A stretch of 64,000 bases of DNA from Oxalobacteraceae bacterium AB_14 (GTDB lineage: Bacteria; Pseudomonadota; Gammaproteobacteria; Burkholderiales; Burkholderiaceae_D), in contig KB906725.1 in assembly GCA_000381565.1 (NCBI GenBank), forward strand, positions 277,727 through 341,726, given 5' to 3'. Every line of letters starts with the position of its first letter. Position 1 is the first letter of the stretch. Shown here piece after piece: positions 56,473 through 64,000 of the stretch. The notes beneath the pieces were generated by a model. That model saw nothing but the letters and a program-made list of their open reading frames with translations, was not told the origin of the DNA and ran no database searches. The position numbers and the translations under genes were made by a program.

Positions 56473-57384
56473 TCACCGCTCCGTCGTTCGCCAGAATTCC
56501 TCAGGCAGCGCGGAGATTTCGTCGTTGTAATCCGCTCCCTGCCGGGTTCGCAGCAGCAGATCGGTCATGGCCGCGTGCTGTGTAAAATCGTCGGACAACA
56601 ACAAGGCCAGCGCGCTGAACTGCTGGCGTGCTGGCGCCGCGTGAATCCCGTTGGCGCTGGCTAACCGCAGATGTCGCGCCACACGTGCATGGCACTGGGC
56701 CGGACTATCCATCCTGAATAAATCCGGCTGGCTGTCATACAGATTGGCCAGCACCGCGTCGGCCTCCGACATATCCACCAACTTCGCGAAGACCTCGTCG
56801 CCGATCGGCATCTTGTCGAAACCTGCCGGCGCCGGCAGCGTGGCTTCGCCCTGCCAGCTGAGCAAGGCTCCATCGCGACCGGGCCACCACCAACGCGCCA
56901 GCGGCGCGAGCAACTTGCGACGTTCCGGCTCGGTCAGCGCATCGAGCATCGTCGGCAACACGCGCGTGTCGCCCCAGCGCACCGGCCATTCAACGGTATC
57001 GGGTGTCATGGCGATCAGATAGGGACGCAGATGCCGCACCAATTCATCGGCGTTCAGCACGCTGGCCAGGATGCTGAGCATCGGCCTGGCGCCGCAGGCA
57101 GCAAACAGCTGACTCAGCCACGCGAGACGTGCTTCCGCGCCTTCGGGCGCAGGTAGCAGATATGGCGCCGCCGCGCCCAGCCCTTGCAAGCCGGTACCGG
57201 CATACAAGGACTGCCGCGGCAATGTGCGCGGTGAACGCCCCTGGAAAAATGCTTCATCGAAAGCGCCATCGACCAGCGCAAACAACTGCACCGCGTCAGG
57301 CGGCGACGCATCGCATAGTTGCTGGAATTCCTGTGCGATCTGGAGGGGCAGGGTGGTGAGCGGCGGATTGGTGGCGAAATACAT
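56473..57384 (-). CDS. DUF4123 T6SS effector-loading adaptor
   Basis: 303 residues. DUF4123 proteins (Tap/TEC) tether a cognate effector to the VgrG spike and are encoded between vgrG and effector, exactly as here. Visible family blocks are VQLFALVDGAFDEAFFQ near the N-terminus, a middle region 'ELVRHLRPYLIAMTPDTVEWPVRWGDTRVLPTMLDAL' and a C-terminal helical part. Nine bases separate it from the vgrG 3' part. Confidence 0.88.
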   Translation of the reverse strand: MYFATNPPLTTLPLQIAQEFQQLCDASPPDAVQLFALVDGAFDEAFFQGRSPRTLPRQSLYAGTGLQGLGAAAPYLLPAPEGAEARLAWLSQLFAACGARPMLSILASVLNADELVRHLRPYLIAMTPDTVEWPVRWGDTRVLPTMLDALTEPERRKLLAPLARWWWPGRDGALLSWQGEATLPAPAGFDKMPIGDEVFAKLVDMSEADAVLANLYDSQPDLFRMDSPAQCHARVARHLRLASANGIHAAPARQQFSALALLLSDDFTQHAAMTDLLLRTRQGADYNDEISALPEEFWRTTER

Positions 57385-57393
57385 GATTCCTCC

Positions 57394-59013
57394 TCAGCCC
57401 GCGCTCGGGGCCATGAACGGACTGCCTGCGCGCAAGGCCGCCAGCAGGCATGCCTTGCACACGCTGGTCGGTAGCGCCGGCAAGGGGTAATCCAGTTTCT
57501 CCGGCCCGCCAAAGTTTTTCGTGCCGGCATGGACCGTTATCTTGCCCGGGCACTGGACGGTGATGTTGCCGCCCGCGATGGTGATATTCGCGCCGCCCGC
57601 CGTCGACAGGCTGATGCTCTTGGCCGCGGCCCAATTGACGAAGGCACTGGCGCTGACCAGCGTGATTTCATCGCGCGCTTGCACTTTCAGCACATCGGTC
57701 TGCGCCTGAATATCGATCGCGTCCTTGGCTGCAATCATCTGTACGCCTACATTGTCCTCGCCGGCCTTGACCGCGCCGCCCAGCACGCCGACGGCCTGGC
57801 GAGTTTGCATGCGCAGCTGTCCGCCGCTGACGAACTGGCTGTCGCCGCCGCTCATCAACGAGATCGTCTCGCCGTTGGACAACTGCATGGCCTGGCCGGC
57901 CGTCACGCTCAAGCCTGCCTTGCCGCTGACAGCGATGACCGACGAACTTGCATGCGGCAACTTGTCATCGCCCGGCGTCGTATTGCGCTCGCCGGCATCC
58001 GCCCTGGCCGCGTCCAGGCTGGCGTTACCCACCATGCCCGACACGGCGGTCAGCAGCGCCTTGAGCGGCGGCTCCTTGTCATCAAGGAGACAGGCGCCGG
58101 CCTTCGCCGCGCCTATATGCGACGCCAGCGTCACCGTCTCATGCGTCTTGGCCGCTTCGTTAAAAGTCTGGGCCAGCTGCGCCGCCTGTTTCAGCAGCGC
58201 GATGCCGGCCGTGTTGTCGCCCATGGGATCGCGCTCGCTGGCGCTGTGACTGATCGCATAGCTCGACACCAGCAAGCCGCCGGCCGCGCGCACCGCGCCA
58301 TACGCATCGGTGCGCAGTTCGGCTCCTTGTCCGCGCAGGCTGCCGCGATAGTTGTCGGCGCTGTGGATCAAATGGCCCAGCGTTAGCTCGCTGGCCGCGT
58401 GCGTCGAGCGCAGCTGCACGCGCCCTTGTGCATCGGTATCATCGAACAGCAGCTGGTTGTAACCGGGCCCGCCAAACTCCTTGCTGCGCACGCCCCACTG
58501 CGCCGCCGCGTTGCCGTGGCCGGCAGTATCGGCAGACGCGCCGTGCCACAAGGGACTGTTGCCCGCAGCCAGATTGCCTTGCGCGGAAGGCGCATGATCG
58601 CTGGCCGGATTGAACAGCGCCGCCTGGCTGTCGCCGGCCGCCCGTCCCGCCGGCGTGGGCGCAACGCCGCCTTCGCCCTGGCCGTTGTACAGGGCGCCAA
58701 GGATGATGGGCCGGTCGATATCGTTCTCAATGAACTGCACCAGCACTTCCTGCCCCACGCGCGGCAGGAACTGGCTGCCCATGCCGCCGCCGGCCGAACG
58801 CTGCGCGACGCGCACCCAGCAGGTCGCGTCGCCGCTGTCCTGCCAGTGATAGCGGATGCGCACGCGGCCCAGCGGATCGCAATGCAGTTCATCTGCACCG
58901 GATGGTTGGTCCAACCCGTCCGCGCCGATCACGATGGCGCTCTGCGCACCCGATGCGGTTGGTTTCGGATGACTGCGGCCATCGCTGTCCTGCAGTTGCG
59001 GGCGCCAGATCAC
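57394..59013 (-). CDS. vgrG: VgrG C-terminal part (gp5-like OB fold and beta-helix spike)
   Basis: About 539 residues starting at a GTG inside the end of the upstream frame (VIWRPQLQDSDGRSHPKPTA). It holds the Phage_base_V/OB fold (IVIGADGLDQPSGADELHCD, VRIRYHWQDSGDATCWVRVA, QEVLVQFIENDIDRPIILGA), the DUF2345 repeat region and a long needle. In other VgrGs this is continuous with the N-terminal half. Here the reading frame changes at the junction, so either two proteins are made by GTGA coupling or the gene is broken. Confidence 0.85.
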   Translation of the reverse strand: MIWRPQLQDSDGRSHPKPTASGAQSAIVIGADGLDQPSGADELHCDPLGRVRIRYHWQDSGDATCWVRVAQRSAGGGMGSQFLPRVGQEVLVQFIENDIDRPIILGALYNGQGEGGVAPTPAGRAAGDSQAALFNPASDHAPSAQGNLAAGNSPLWHGASADTAGHGNAAAQWGVRSKEFGGPGYNQLLFDDTDAQGRVQLRSTHAASELTLGHLIHSADNYRGSLRGQGAELRTDAYGAVRAAGGLLVSSYAISHSASERDPMGDNTAGIALLKQAAQLAQTFNEAAKTHETVTLASHIGAAKAGACLLDDKEPPLKALLTAVSGMVGNASLDAARADAGERNTTPGDDKLPHASSSVIAVSGKAGLSVTAGQAMQLSNGETISLMSGGDSQFVSGGQLRMQTRQAVGVLGGAVKAGEDNVGVQMIAAKDAIDIQAQTDVLKVQARDEITLVSASAFVNWAAAKSISLSTAGGANITIAGGNITVQCPGKITVHAGTKNFGGPEKLDYPLPALPTSVCKACLLAALRAGSPFMAPSAG

Positions 59014-60206
59014 ATCGGCGTCAACTCTTCCAGCAATTCCGGAATGGGACCGAACAATTCAGCCAATCCATGCTGGGCCGGCGATGGCAAGTTGTTGACG
59101 CCAACGCTAGTCACCCGCAACACGGTGTAGGCCGGTACAGCAGCGCCCCCGGCTGAAGCCAGCGGCCCTTGCGTGACATTCACGCGCCGGCCAGCGGCAA
59201 GGGTGCGCACCGTTGAACGGCCGCGCCACAACTGGCTGCGCGCTTCGCGTCCTTGCATTTGCAATTCGGCGTAGTGCTGAGCCAGTCCACCGTCTGCATA
59301 CGCGTACTGACCGGGAACGTCGAAGCTCTCCAGCACAGGCAATTTCTCGTACTGCCGAATGGCTGGCGTACTAGCGCAGACGACCTTCTTGGCCTTGTAA
59401 TCGTAGCTCAGCAAACTGGTCAGCGTGACCGACACACTGCGCCGCGCCTGCAAGGCCTGAATGGTGTCCTGCTGCTCGCCAGCGCGCACGCCGTGATAGC
59501 GGATGCCGCCGCTGGCCTCGCTGCAGACATCCTCGGGCACTGCGCTCAACTGACTGCTGTCGGCAAACAGCACCAGGCACAGACCGTCCTCGGCCTCCTC
59601 GAAGCGCCAGACCAGGCCCTCCTCGGTCAGCAGGCGCAGCACGAAGTCGTAGTCCGACTCGCGATACTGGCAGCAGTAACTGCGCGCGGGCACATCGGCC
59701 AGGAAGCTGTCGACTTCTTCGCTCCAACGCCATTGCGCCAGCGGCTGGTACCCTTCAAACACCGATTCGACGATCTCGATCACGGATTTGTCTTGCCATA
59801 CGCGGCTATTGCGCACCTGGCTCAGGCGCCACAGCCACGGCGTCAACCGCAAGCGGAAACGCGCCAGGCCGCCTTCGCTGCCCAGCATGGCCGCCTGCGT
59901 GATGTCGCCGCTGAAGGTGGTGCGGCTGCCGTCCGCCAGGCTCACTTCGAGGCTGGCTGGCTTGCCCAGCAACGGCGCCAATTCGACATGCGCGTTAGTC
60001 GACAGCACGATGATGTCGCGCGCGCCCGTGCCCTGCACCACGTCGTCGGCGGAAAAGGCTTCCACCAGCAGACCGCCGGCACCGAGGTCGGCGTCTTCAT
60101 CACCCAGCTTTAGCCCGTACAGCCGCGTGGCGCTGGAGAATTGCACTAGCGCGGTCGTAATCGCCTCAAGCAACGGTAACCGACTTGATTCGCCTATCAT
60201 GAACAT
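59010..60206 (-). CDS. vgrG: VgrG N-terminal part (gp27-like)
   Basis: 398 residues of the T6SS spike hub. Blocks 'GRDIIVLSTNAHVELAPLLG'-like, 'RFRLRLTPWLWRLSQVRNSRVWQDKSVIEIV' and SYCCQYRESDYDFVLRLLTE are typical of the VI_Rhs_Vgr gp27 module. It stops at …LEELTPM with TGA, where other VgrGs continue into the gp5 part. The stop overlaps the GTG of the next frame by four bases. First gene of the effector island; no PAAR gene is seen. Confidence 0.85.
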   Translation of the reverse strand: MFMIGESSRLPLLEAITTALVQFSSATRLYGLKLGDEDADLGAGGLLVEAFSADDVVQGTGARDIIVLSTNAHVELAPLLGKPASLEVSLADGSRTTFSGDITQAAMLGSEGGLARFRLRLTPWLWRLSQVRNSRVWQDKSVIEIVESVFEGYQPLAQWRWSEEVDSFLADVPARSYCCQYRESDYDFVLRLLTEEGLVWRFEEAEDGLCLVLFADSSQLSAVPEDVCSEASGGIRYHGVRAGEQQDTIQALQARRSVSVTLTSLLSYDYKAKKVVCASTPAIRQYEKLPVLESFDVPGQYAYADGGLAQHYAELQMQGREARSQLWRGRSTVRTLAAGRRVNVTQGPLASAGGAAVPAYTVLRVTSVGVNNLPSPAQHGLAELFGPIPELLEELTPM

Positions 60207-60487
60207 AGCCTTGGGATTGCCGCACTAAGCGGTTATTTTTTCAACAACTTGCATTAGACTCGACAAATCTTGCCGAGCGCAAGAGTGATTCGATTGAATA
60301 ATCCAATCAAGGATCTGGACGAAACGCATTAGGGTTGTCGAGCGCGATAGCCAGCAGGGTGTGGGCAGCTTCCCCGGCCTGGCATGGCTGATTGGCGCCG
60401 GCCTGTAAGTGCTGTGCGTACCGGTGTTGATGCGCAGGCCTGAAGCGCCGCCGGCTGCATCGTAGCCATCGGCGCATCCTGGCTTGG

Positions 60488-61540
60488 CTAGCGCTTACTG
60501 AGCTTGTCTTTCGAGCGGGCCACGGCGGCGCGCTGCATCACTTTCCACTTGGCGACTTGGGCGATGCGGTCCAGCGGGGTTTGCTGGCCGCGGCGCGCCT
60601 CGCGCAGCAGCTTGTGGTAGTTCAGCAGACGGTCTTCGTCCACCGCGCCGCGCACCGCGCAGCCGGGTTCGGCGGCGTGGCGGCAGTCGCGGAACTGGCA
60701 TTGCGCCGCCAGCGCGTCGATGTCTTCGAAGGCGGCCGTCAGGCTGGCCTCGTCGGCGTCGGCTTGCCAGCTGCGCAGGCCGGGCGTGTCGATGATGCAG
60801 GCGCCGCCATCGCACAGGTGCAGCGAGCGCGACGTGGTGGTGTGCCGGCCGCGCCCATCGCCCTTGCGCACGCCGCCAGTCTGCTGTCCGGCTCGCGTCA
60901 GCGTGTTGGTCAGCGTGGATTTGCCGGCGCCCGAAGACCCCAGCAGCACCAGCGTCTGTCCCACGTCCAGCCACGGCGCCAGTTGCGCCGCCGCGTCGTC
61001 GCTGAGCGTATTCACGGCCAGCAGCGGAATGCTGGCGGGCAGGCGCTGCCGCAGCAGCTCCATGCGTTGTTGCACCTCGTCGCCGATGTCGGCCTTGCTC
61101 ATCACCACCACCGGCTGCACGCCGGCAGTCCTGACGATGGCGAGGTAGCGCTCCAGCCGGCGCGGGTTGAAGTCGTGATCCAGGCCCATCACCAGCAGCG
61201 CCGTGTCGACGTTGCTGACCAGGCTGTGGTGGCGGCCGTCGTTGCCGCGCCGGGCGATGTGGGTGGTGGGCGGCAGCAGCGCGCCGAGCCAGCGCTCGCC
61301 GTGCGCCAGGGTGCTGCTGAGCACCCAGTCGCCAACGGCCAGGGCTGCGTCGTGCAGCACCGGCAGCACGCGCGCGCGGAACTCGGCTTGGCCGTCGTGG
61401 ACGGTGAGCCAGTCGCGCTGGATTTCGGTGATGCGCACCAGCCGGGCGTTGGCCGGGGTGTCGTGCAAGAGATAAAGCTGGCTGGCGATGGTTTGGGTTA
61501 AGCCGATAAGGCGCAGCGATTCAAAATCGATGTCGATCAT
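60488..61540 (-). CDS. rsgA: RsgA-type ribosome-associated GTPase
   Basis: 350 residues. A circularly permuted GTPase: G4 (VVMSKADIG), G1 (LVLLGSSGAGKSTLTNTLTR) and G3 (IIDTPGL) appear in that order, after an OB-fold N-terminus. The C-terminal zinc site has Cys/His ligands in QCQFRDCRHAAEPGCAVRGA. RsgA checks 30S maturation. The N-terminal extension and divergence suggest a paralogue of the housekeeping rsgA rather than the main copy. Confidence 0.9.
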   Translation of the reverse strand: MIDIDFESLRLIGLTQTIASQLYLLHDTPANARLVRITEIQRDWLTVHDGQAEFRARVLPVLHDAALAVGDWVLSSTLAHGERWLGALLPPTTHIARRGNDGRHHSLVSNVDTALLVMGLDHDFNPRRLERYLAIVRTAGVQPVVVMSKADIGDEVQQRMELLRQRLPASIPLLAVNTLSDDAAAQLAPWLDVGQTLVLLGSSGAGKSTLTNTLTRAGQQTGGVRKGDGRGRHTTTSRSLHLCDGGACIIDTPGLRSWQADADEASLTAAFEDIDALAAQCQFRDCRHAAEPGCAVRGAVDEDRLLNYHKLLREARRGQQTPLDRIAQVAKWKVMQRAAVARSKDKLSKR

Positions 61541-61803
61541 GGTGGTGTGTTTCCTGATTCCGGTAAGACGAGCAATACCCTTCGCGATTAAGCGAATAGG
61601 TGGCGAATACGGGAAGTCAGCTGCGCGAGTACGCGCGGATCAACACACTACAGGAGGAAGTCCCGACGTAATCAGGCAGCCGACAGGAGGGCAGTATCTA
61701 CGTGGCGCATTGTATGGTCTCCTGTGGTTGGGGTAAGGCGCTCAGTGTCGCACCGGATGATGGCGCCGTCAATTGTCTTCACACTTCTTGATGAAACGGC
61801 GAC

Positions 61804-62613
61804 TCATGCTTGCTCCCTGCAACTGCGGCGGTACTCTGCGGGCGGCTTGCCGACCAGCTTTTCAAAATCGGTGGTGAAGTGGGCCTGGTCGTAATAGCCC
61901 AGCGCCTGCGCCAGCGAGGCCAGGTCGATCTCGCTGCCGTGCGACAGCTGGTCGGCCGCATCCAGCAGGCGGTTGCGGCGTATCACCCATTTCGGCGTGG
62001 CGCCCACATATTCCCTGAACAGGATTTGCAGGCGGCGCACGCTGACGCCGGTGTGATCGGCCAGCTGCCGCACCTGCGTGATCTCCGGATGGTGTTCGAT
62101 CGCATCGAGGATCTGCGCGATGCGCCCGGTCTGCGGATCGGGCGCGGGCAGGGTGCGGCGCAGGATGGCGCTGGCCGCCTCCACCATGCCGGCGTCGTCG
62201 GCCGCCGTCAGCACGCTGCGCTCGGCTTGCGTGTCGTCGCAATCGAACAGCGCCGACAGCGGAAATTCGCGGTCCGTCACCGACTGCACCGGCCGCTTCA
62301 GGAAGCTGCGGAAAGCGCCCGGCCAAAAGCGCACGCCGAGGATGCGGCCGCTGTTTTTCAGCGTATATTCGAACGCCCCCGTCATCACTCCGAACACCGC
62401 CGTGCGGCCGGCGTCGAACACCAGGTGGATGCAGGGCGAGGGCAGGGTGCGCTGCACGTGGACCACGCCTTCGGGCAATTGCCACGCCACCAGCCAGAAG
62501 TACTCGACGAAAGGCGCCAGGTCCGGGTCGGGCAGGTAGCGTTCCAGGCGGAAGATTCTTTCCGCCGCGGCGGGATGGACCACGCCCTTGGGCCGGCTCG
62601 TCACGGTGTGCAT
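61804..62613 (-). CDS. AraC family transcriptional regulator
   Basis: 269 residues. N-terminal DUF6597-like domain (YLPDPDLAPFVEYFWLVAWQ … LGVRFWPGAFRSFLKRP) and a C-terminal AraC helix-turn-helix pair (ITQVRQLADHTGVSVRRLQI, LGYYDQAHFTTDFEKLVGKP). It is divergent from the glutathione transferase gene and may control it. Confidence 0.9.
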   Translation of the reverse strand: MHTVTSRPKGVVHPAAAERIFRLERYLPDPDLAPFVEYFWLVAWQLPEGVVHVQRTLPSPCIHLVFDAGRTAVFGVMTGAFEYTLKNSGRILGVRFWPGAFRSFLKRPVQSVTDREFPLSALFDCDDTQAERSVLTAADDAGMVEAASAILRRTLPAPDPQTGRIAQILDAIEHHPEITQVRQLADHTGVSVRRLQILFREYVGATPKWVIRRNRLLDAADQLSHGSEIDLASLAQALGYYDQAHFTTDFEKLVGKPPAEYRRSCREQA

Positions 62614-62693
62614 ACGATGTTCGCGTTTTTACAAGACCCCCATCATAGCAAGAGTTACCGTGGCGTTTCTTCACCATCGACAGGAGATATAAC

Positions 62694-63326
62694 ATGGCAC
62701 CACTGCTGACTTTGTACCACTGCCCGTATTCCCGCTCCACCGGCGTCATGACCTTGCTCGAAGAGCTGCATGCGCCCTACGACCTGCATGTGATGAACAT
62801 GAAAAAGGGCGAGAACCGCGAAGCGGCCTACCTGGCCGTCAACCCGATGGGCAAGGTGCCGGCGATCCGCCACGGCGACGCCGTCATCACCGAGCAGGTG
62901 GCGATCTACCTGTACCTGGCCGACCTGTTCCCGGACGCCAAGCTGGCGCCGCCGCTGGGCGATCCGCTGCGCGGGCCGTACCTGCGCTGGATGGCCTTTT
63001 ACGGCAGCTGCTTCGAGCCGGCCATCGTCGACAAGTGGATGAAACACACACCGGCCGACAAGGCGTCCTGCCACTACGGCGACTTCGACACCATGTTCGA
63101 TACCTTCATCGAACAGCTGTCCAAGGGCCCCTACCTGCTGGGCGAGCAGTTCAGTGCGGTAGACGTGCTATGGGCTTCGTCGCTGGGCTGGATGGGCGCC
63201 TTTGAGCTGCTGCCCAAGCTGCCGGTAATCGAGCAGTACGTGGCGCGCGTCACCAGCCGGCCAGCCTTTGCCGCAGCCAACGCCAAGGACGGCGAACTGG
63301 CCGCCGCCCAGGCCGCCGCCGCTTAG
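62694..63326 (+). CDS. glutathione S-transferase
   Basis: 210 residues. N-terminal thioredoxin-like domain (LTLYHCPYSRSTGVMTLLEE, VNPMGKVPAIRHGDAVITEQ with the cis-Pro and Glu/Gln glutathione-binding residues) and C-terminal helical domain (ADKASCHYGDFDTMFDTFIE, GPYLLGEQFSAVDVLWASSL). GACAGGAG lies upstream of the ATG. Substrate not known. Confidence 0.93.
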   Translation: MAPLLTLYHCPYSRSTGVMTLLEELHAPYDLHVMNMKKGENREAAYLAVNPMGKVPAIRHGDAVITEQVAIYLYLADLFPDAKLAPPLGDPLRGPYLRWMAFYGSCFEPAIVDKWMKHTPADKASCHYGDFDTMFDTFIEQLSKGPYLLGEQFSAVDVLWASSLGWMGAFELLPKLPVIEQYVARVTSRPAFAAANAKDGELAAAQAAAA

Positions 63327-63437
63327 CGGTTTCCCTCCATCACGACGTCAGAGTGCACACCTTTGAAAATTGCATATTGTCATCGTCTATTTCCTGAGTG
63401 ATAATTTGATGGACATGTTGTCCATCAGGGGAAATAC

Positions 63438-63617
63438 ATGAAAAGAATACTCGCTTTGTCGTGTCTGTTGGCGATGGCGGCTTGCGCCCCGGCGCCGGTC
63501 GTCGTTGTCGCGCCGGCGCCTCCGACGGCTGCGCCCGGCGTGACGGCCAGCCTGCCGGCGGACGATGTACCGCTGAAACTGATGTCGCCCAGCCAGAGCG
63601 CGGCCCGGGTCAACTGA
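63438..63617 (+). CDS. very small lipoprotein, 59 residues
   Basis: ATG with AGGGGAAA upstream. MKRILALSCLLAMAAC is a lipoprotein signal with lipobox ending at Cys16. The remainder is Ala/Pro/Val-rich (APAPVVVVAPAPPTAAPGV) and ends MSPSQSAARVN. The codon use and clean signal sequence support a real gene. Function unknown. Its end overlaps the stop region of speD on the other strand by eight bases. Confidence 0.6.
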   Translation: MKRILALSCLLAMAACAPAPVVVVAPAPPTAAPGVTASLPADDVPLKLMSPSQSAARVN

Positions 63618-64000
63618 TCGCGGGAGGCGCCCGCCGCACCGTGTTGATGCGGCTGGAGGCTGGCTGCAAGGCTGTTTCGATGATGGTGAGCGCTAACTCA
63701 GGCTGTGCGCTGCCGCACATGAAGATGTCGGCGGCGGCAAAGCCGCATTCGGGCCAGGTGTGGATCGAGATGTGCGATTCGGCCAGCAGCACCACGCCGG
63801 TCACGCCCTGGCCCTCGCCAAAGCCGTGAAAATGACTGAACAGCACGCGCGCATGCGCGGCCTCGGCCGCCGAGCGCAGCAGCGCCTCCAGCTCGGCGCA
63901 ATTGCCCAGTTTTTCAGCAGCGATGCCGCTCAGGTCCGCCAGCAGATGCGTGCCGGCCGGCTGATGCACGGCCGCCGCCTGCGGGAGTGCTTCGCGTTTC
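63610..64000 (-). CDS. speD: S-adenosylmethionine decarboxylase (probably cut by window edge)
   Basis: Makes decarboxylated SAM for spermidine synthesis, using a pyruvoyl group formed by self-cleavage. The processing site Glu-Ser is in LLAESHISIHTWPECGFAAA, and the FMCG cysteine follows. From a GTG at 63969 the protein is 119 residues, close to the prokaryotic class 1b size, but the frame stays open to the window edge (KREALPQAAAV before that GTG), so the real start may lie outside. Confidence 0.9.
   Translation of the reverse strand, partial: KREALPQAAAVHQPAGTHLLADLSGIAAEKLGNCAELEALLRSAAEAAHARVLFSHFHGFGEGQGVTGVVLLAESHISIHTWPECGFAAADIFMCGSAQPELALTIIETALQPASSRINTVRRAPPAIS

Noticed and set aside
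60207..60487. Possible gene between vgrG and rsgA
   Set aside because: No frame with a ribosome site and plausible product on either strand; only short AT/GC-mixed sequence was seen.

Overview
The window looks like the chromosome of a betaproteobacterium of the Burkholderiales, most likely Oxalobacteraceae (Massilia / Duganella / Janthinobacterium type). This rests on the high GC and codon use of the core genes, the order mnmG-rsmG-parA-parB-atpIBEFHAGDC with glmU and glmS nearby, a 3-hydroxybutyrate-oligomer hydrolase, and a Burkholderiales-style dispersed palindrome (CCCGC..GCGGG). Genus is inferred from gene content, not from a search.

Layout. 0-6.7 kb is an accessory, AT-richer region. 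It starts with the end of an IS4-type transposase. Then come ten small genes, all on the + strand, eight of them ending at or near a shared tag of about 22 bp (TTCGGCCAnnAGCnGnC..TCG). An ISL3 element with a perfect 8-bp target duplication interrupts one of them. From 6.7 to 18 kb are housekeeping genes: glmS, an Lrp-type regulator, glmU, a lipoprotein, rsmD, coaD, a ferredoxin, a chalcone-isomerase-like protein, a LysR regulator, a chemoreceptor and a second Lrp-type regulator. 18-22.4 kb carries putA and mtnN. 22.4-25.9 kb is a GGDEF/EAL gene flanked on both sides by copies of an origin-like module (AT-rich stretch, TAG-type trinucleotide repeats, DnaA boxes). 25.9-37.6 kb is metabolic: a nitronate monooxygenase, a GMC oxidoreductase, a five-gene branched-chain amino-acid ABC transporter, a 3HB-oligomer hydrolase, an iron alcohol dehydrogenase and a TauE/SafE permease. 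37.6-42.4 kb holds two perfect parS sites, mnmG-rsmG and parAB. 42.6-49.8 kb is the complete F1Fo ATP synthase operon with a clear promoter and terminator. 49.9-60.2 kb is a type VI secretion vgrG/effector island on the minus strand. Its DUF2235 phospholipase-like effector gene is split by a 3.45-kb four-gene transposon with a 5-bp target duplication, and its vgrG is split by a frameshift. 60.5-64 kb has an RsgA-type GTPase, an AraC regulator, a glutathione S-transferase, a tiny lipoprotein and speD, which runs to the window edge.

How it fits together. Perfect DnaA boxes (nine seen by eye, all between 9.1 and 25.9 kb), the parS/parAB segregation locus and the atp/mnmG cluster mark this as an origin-proximal region. 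The T6SS island encodes spike, loading adaptor, two paralogous immunity-type lipoproteins and a now broken effector. The small-gene array at the left end is the least explained part of the window. No tRNA, rRNA or CRISPR array was seen.
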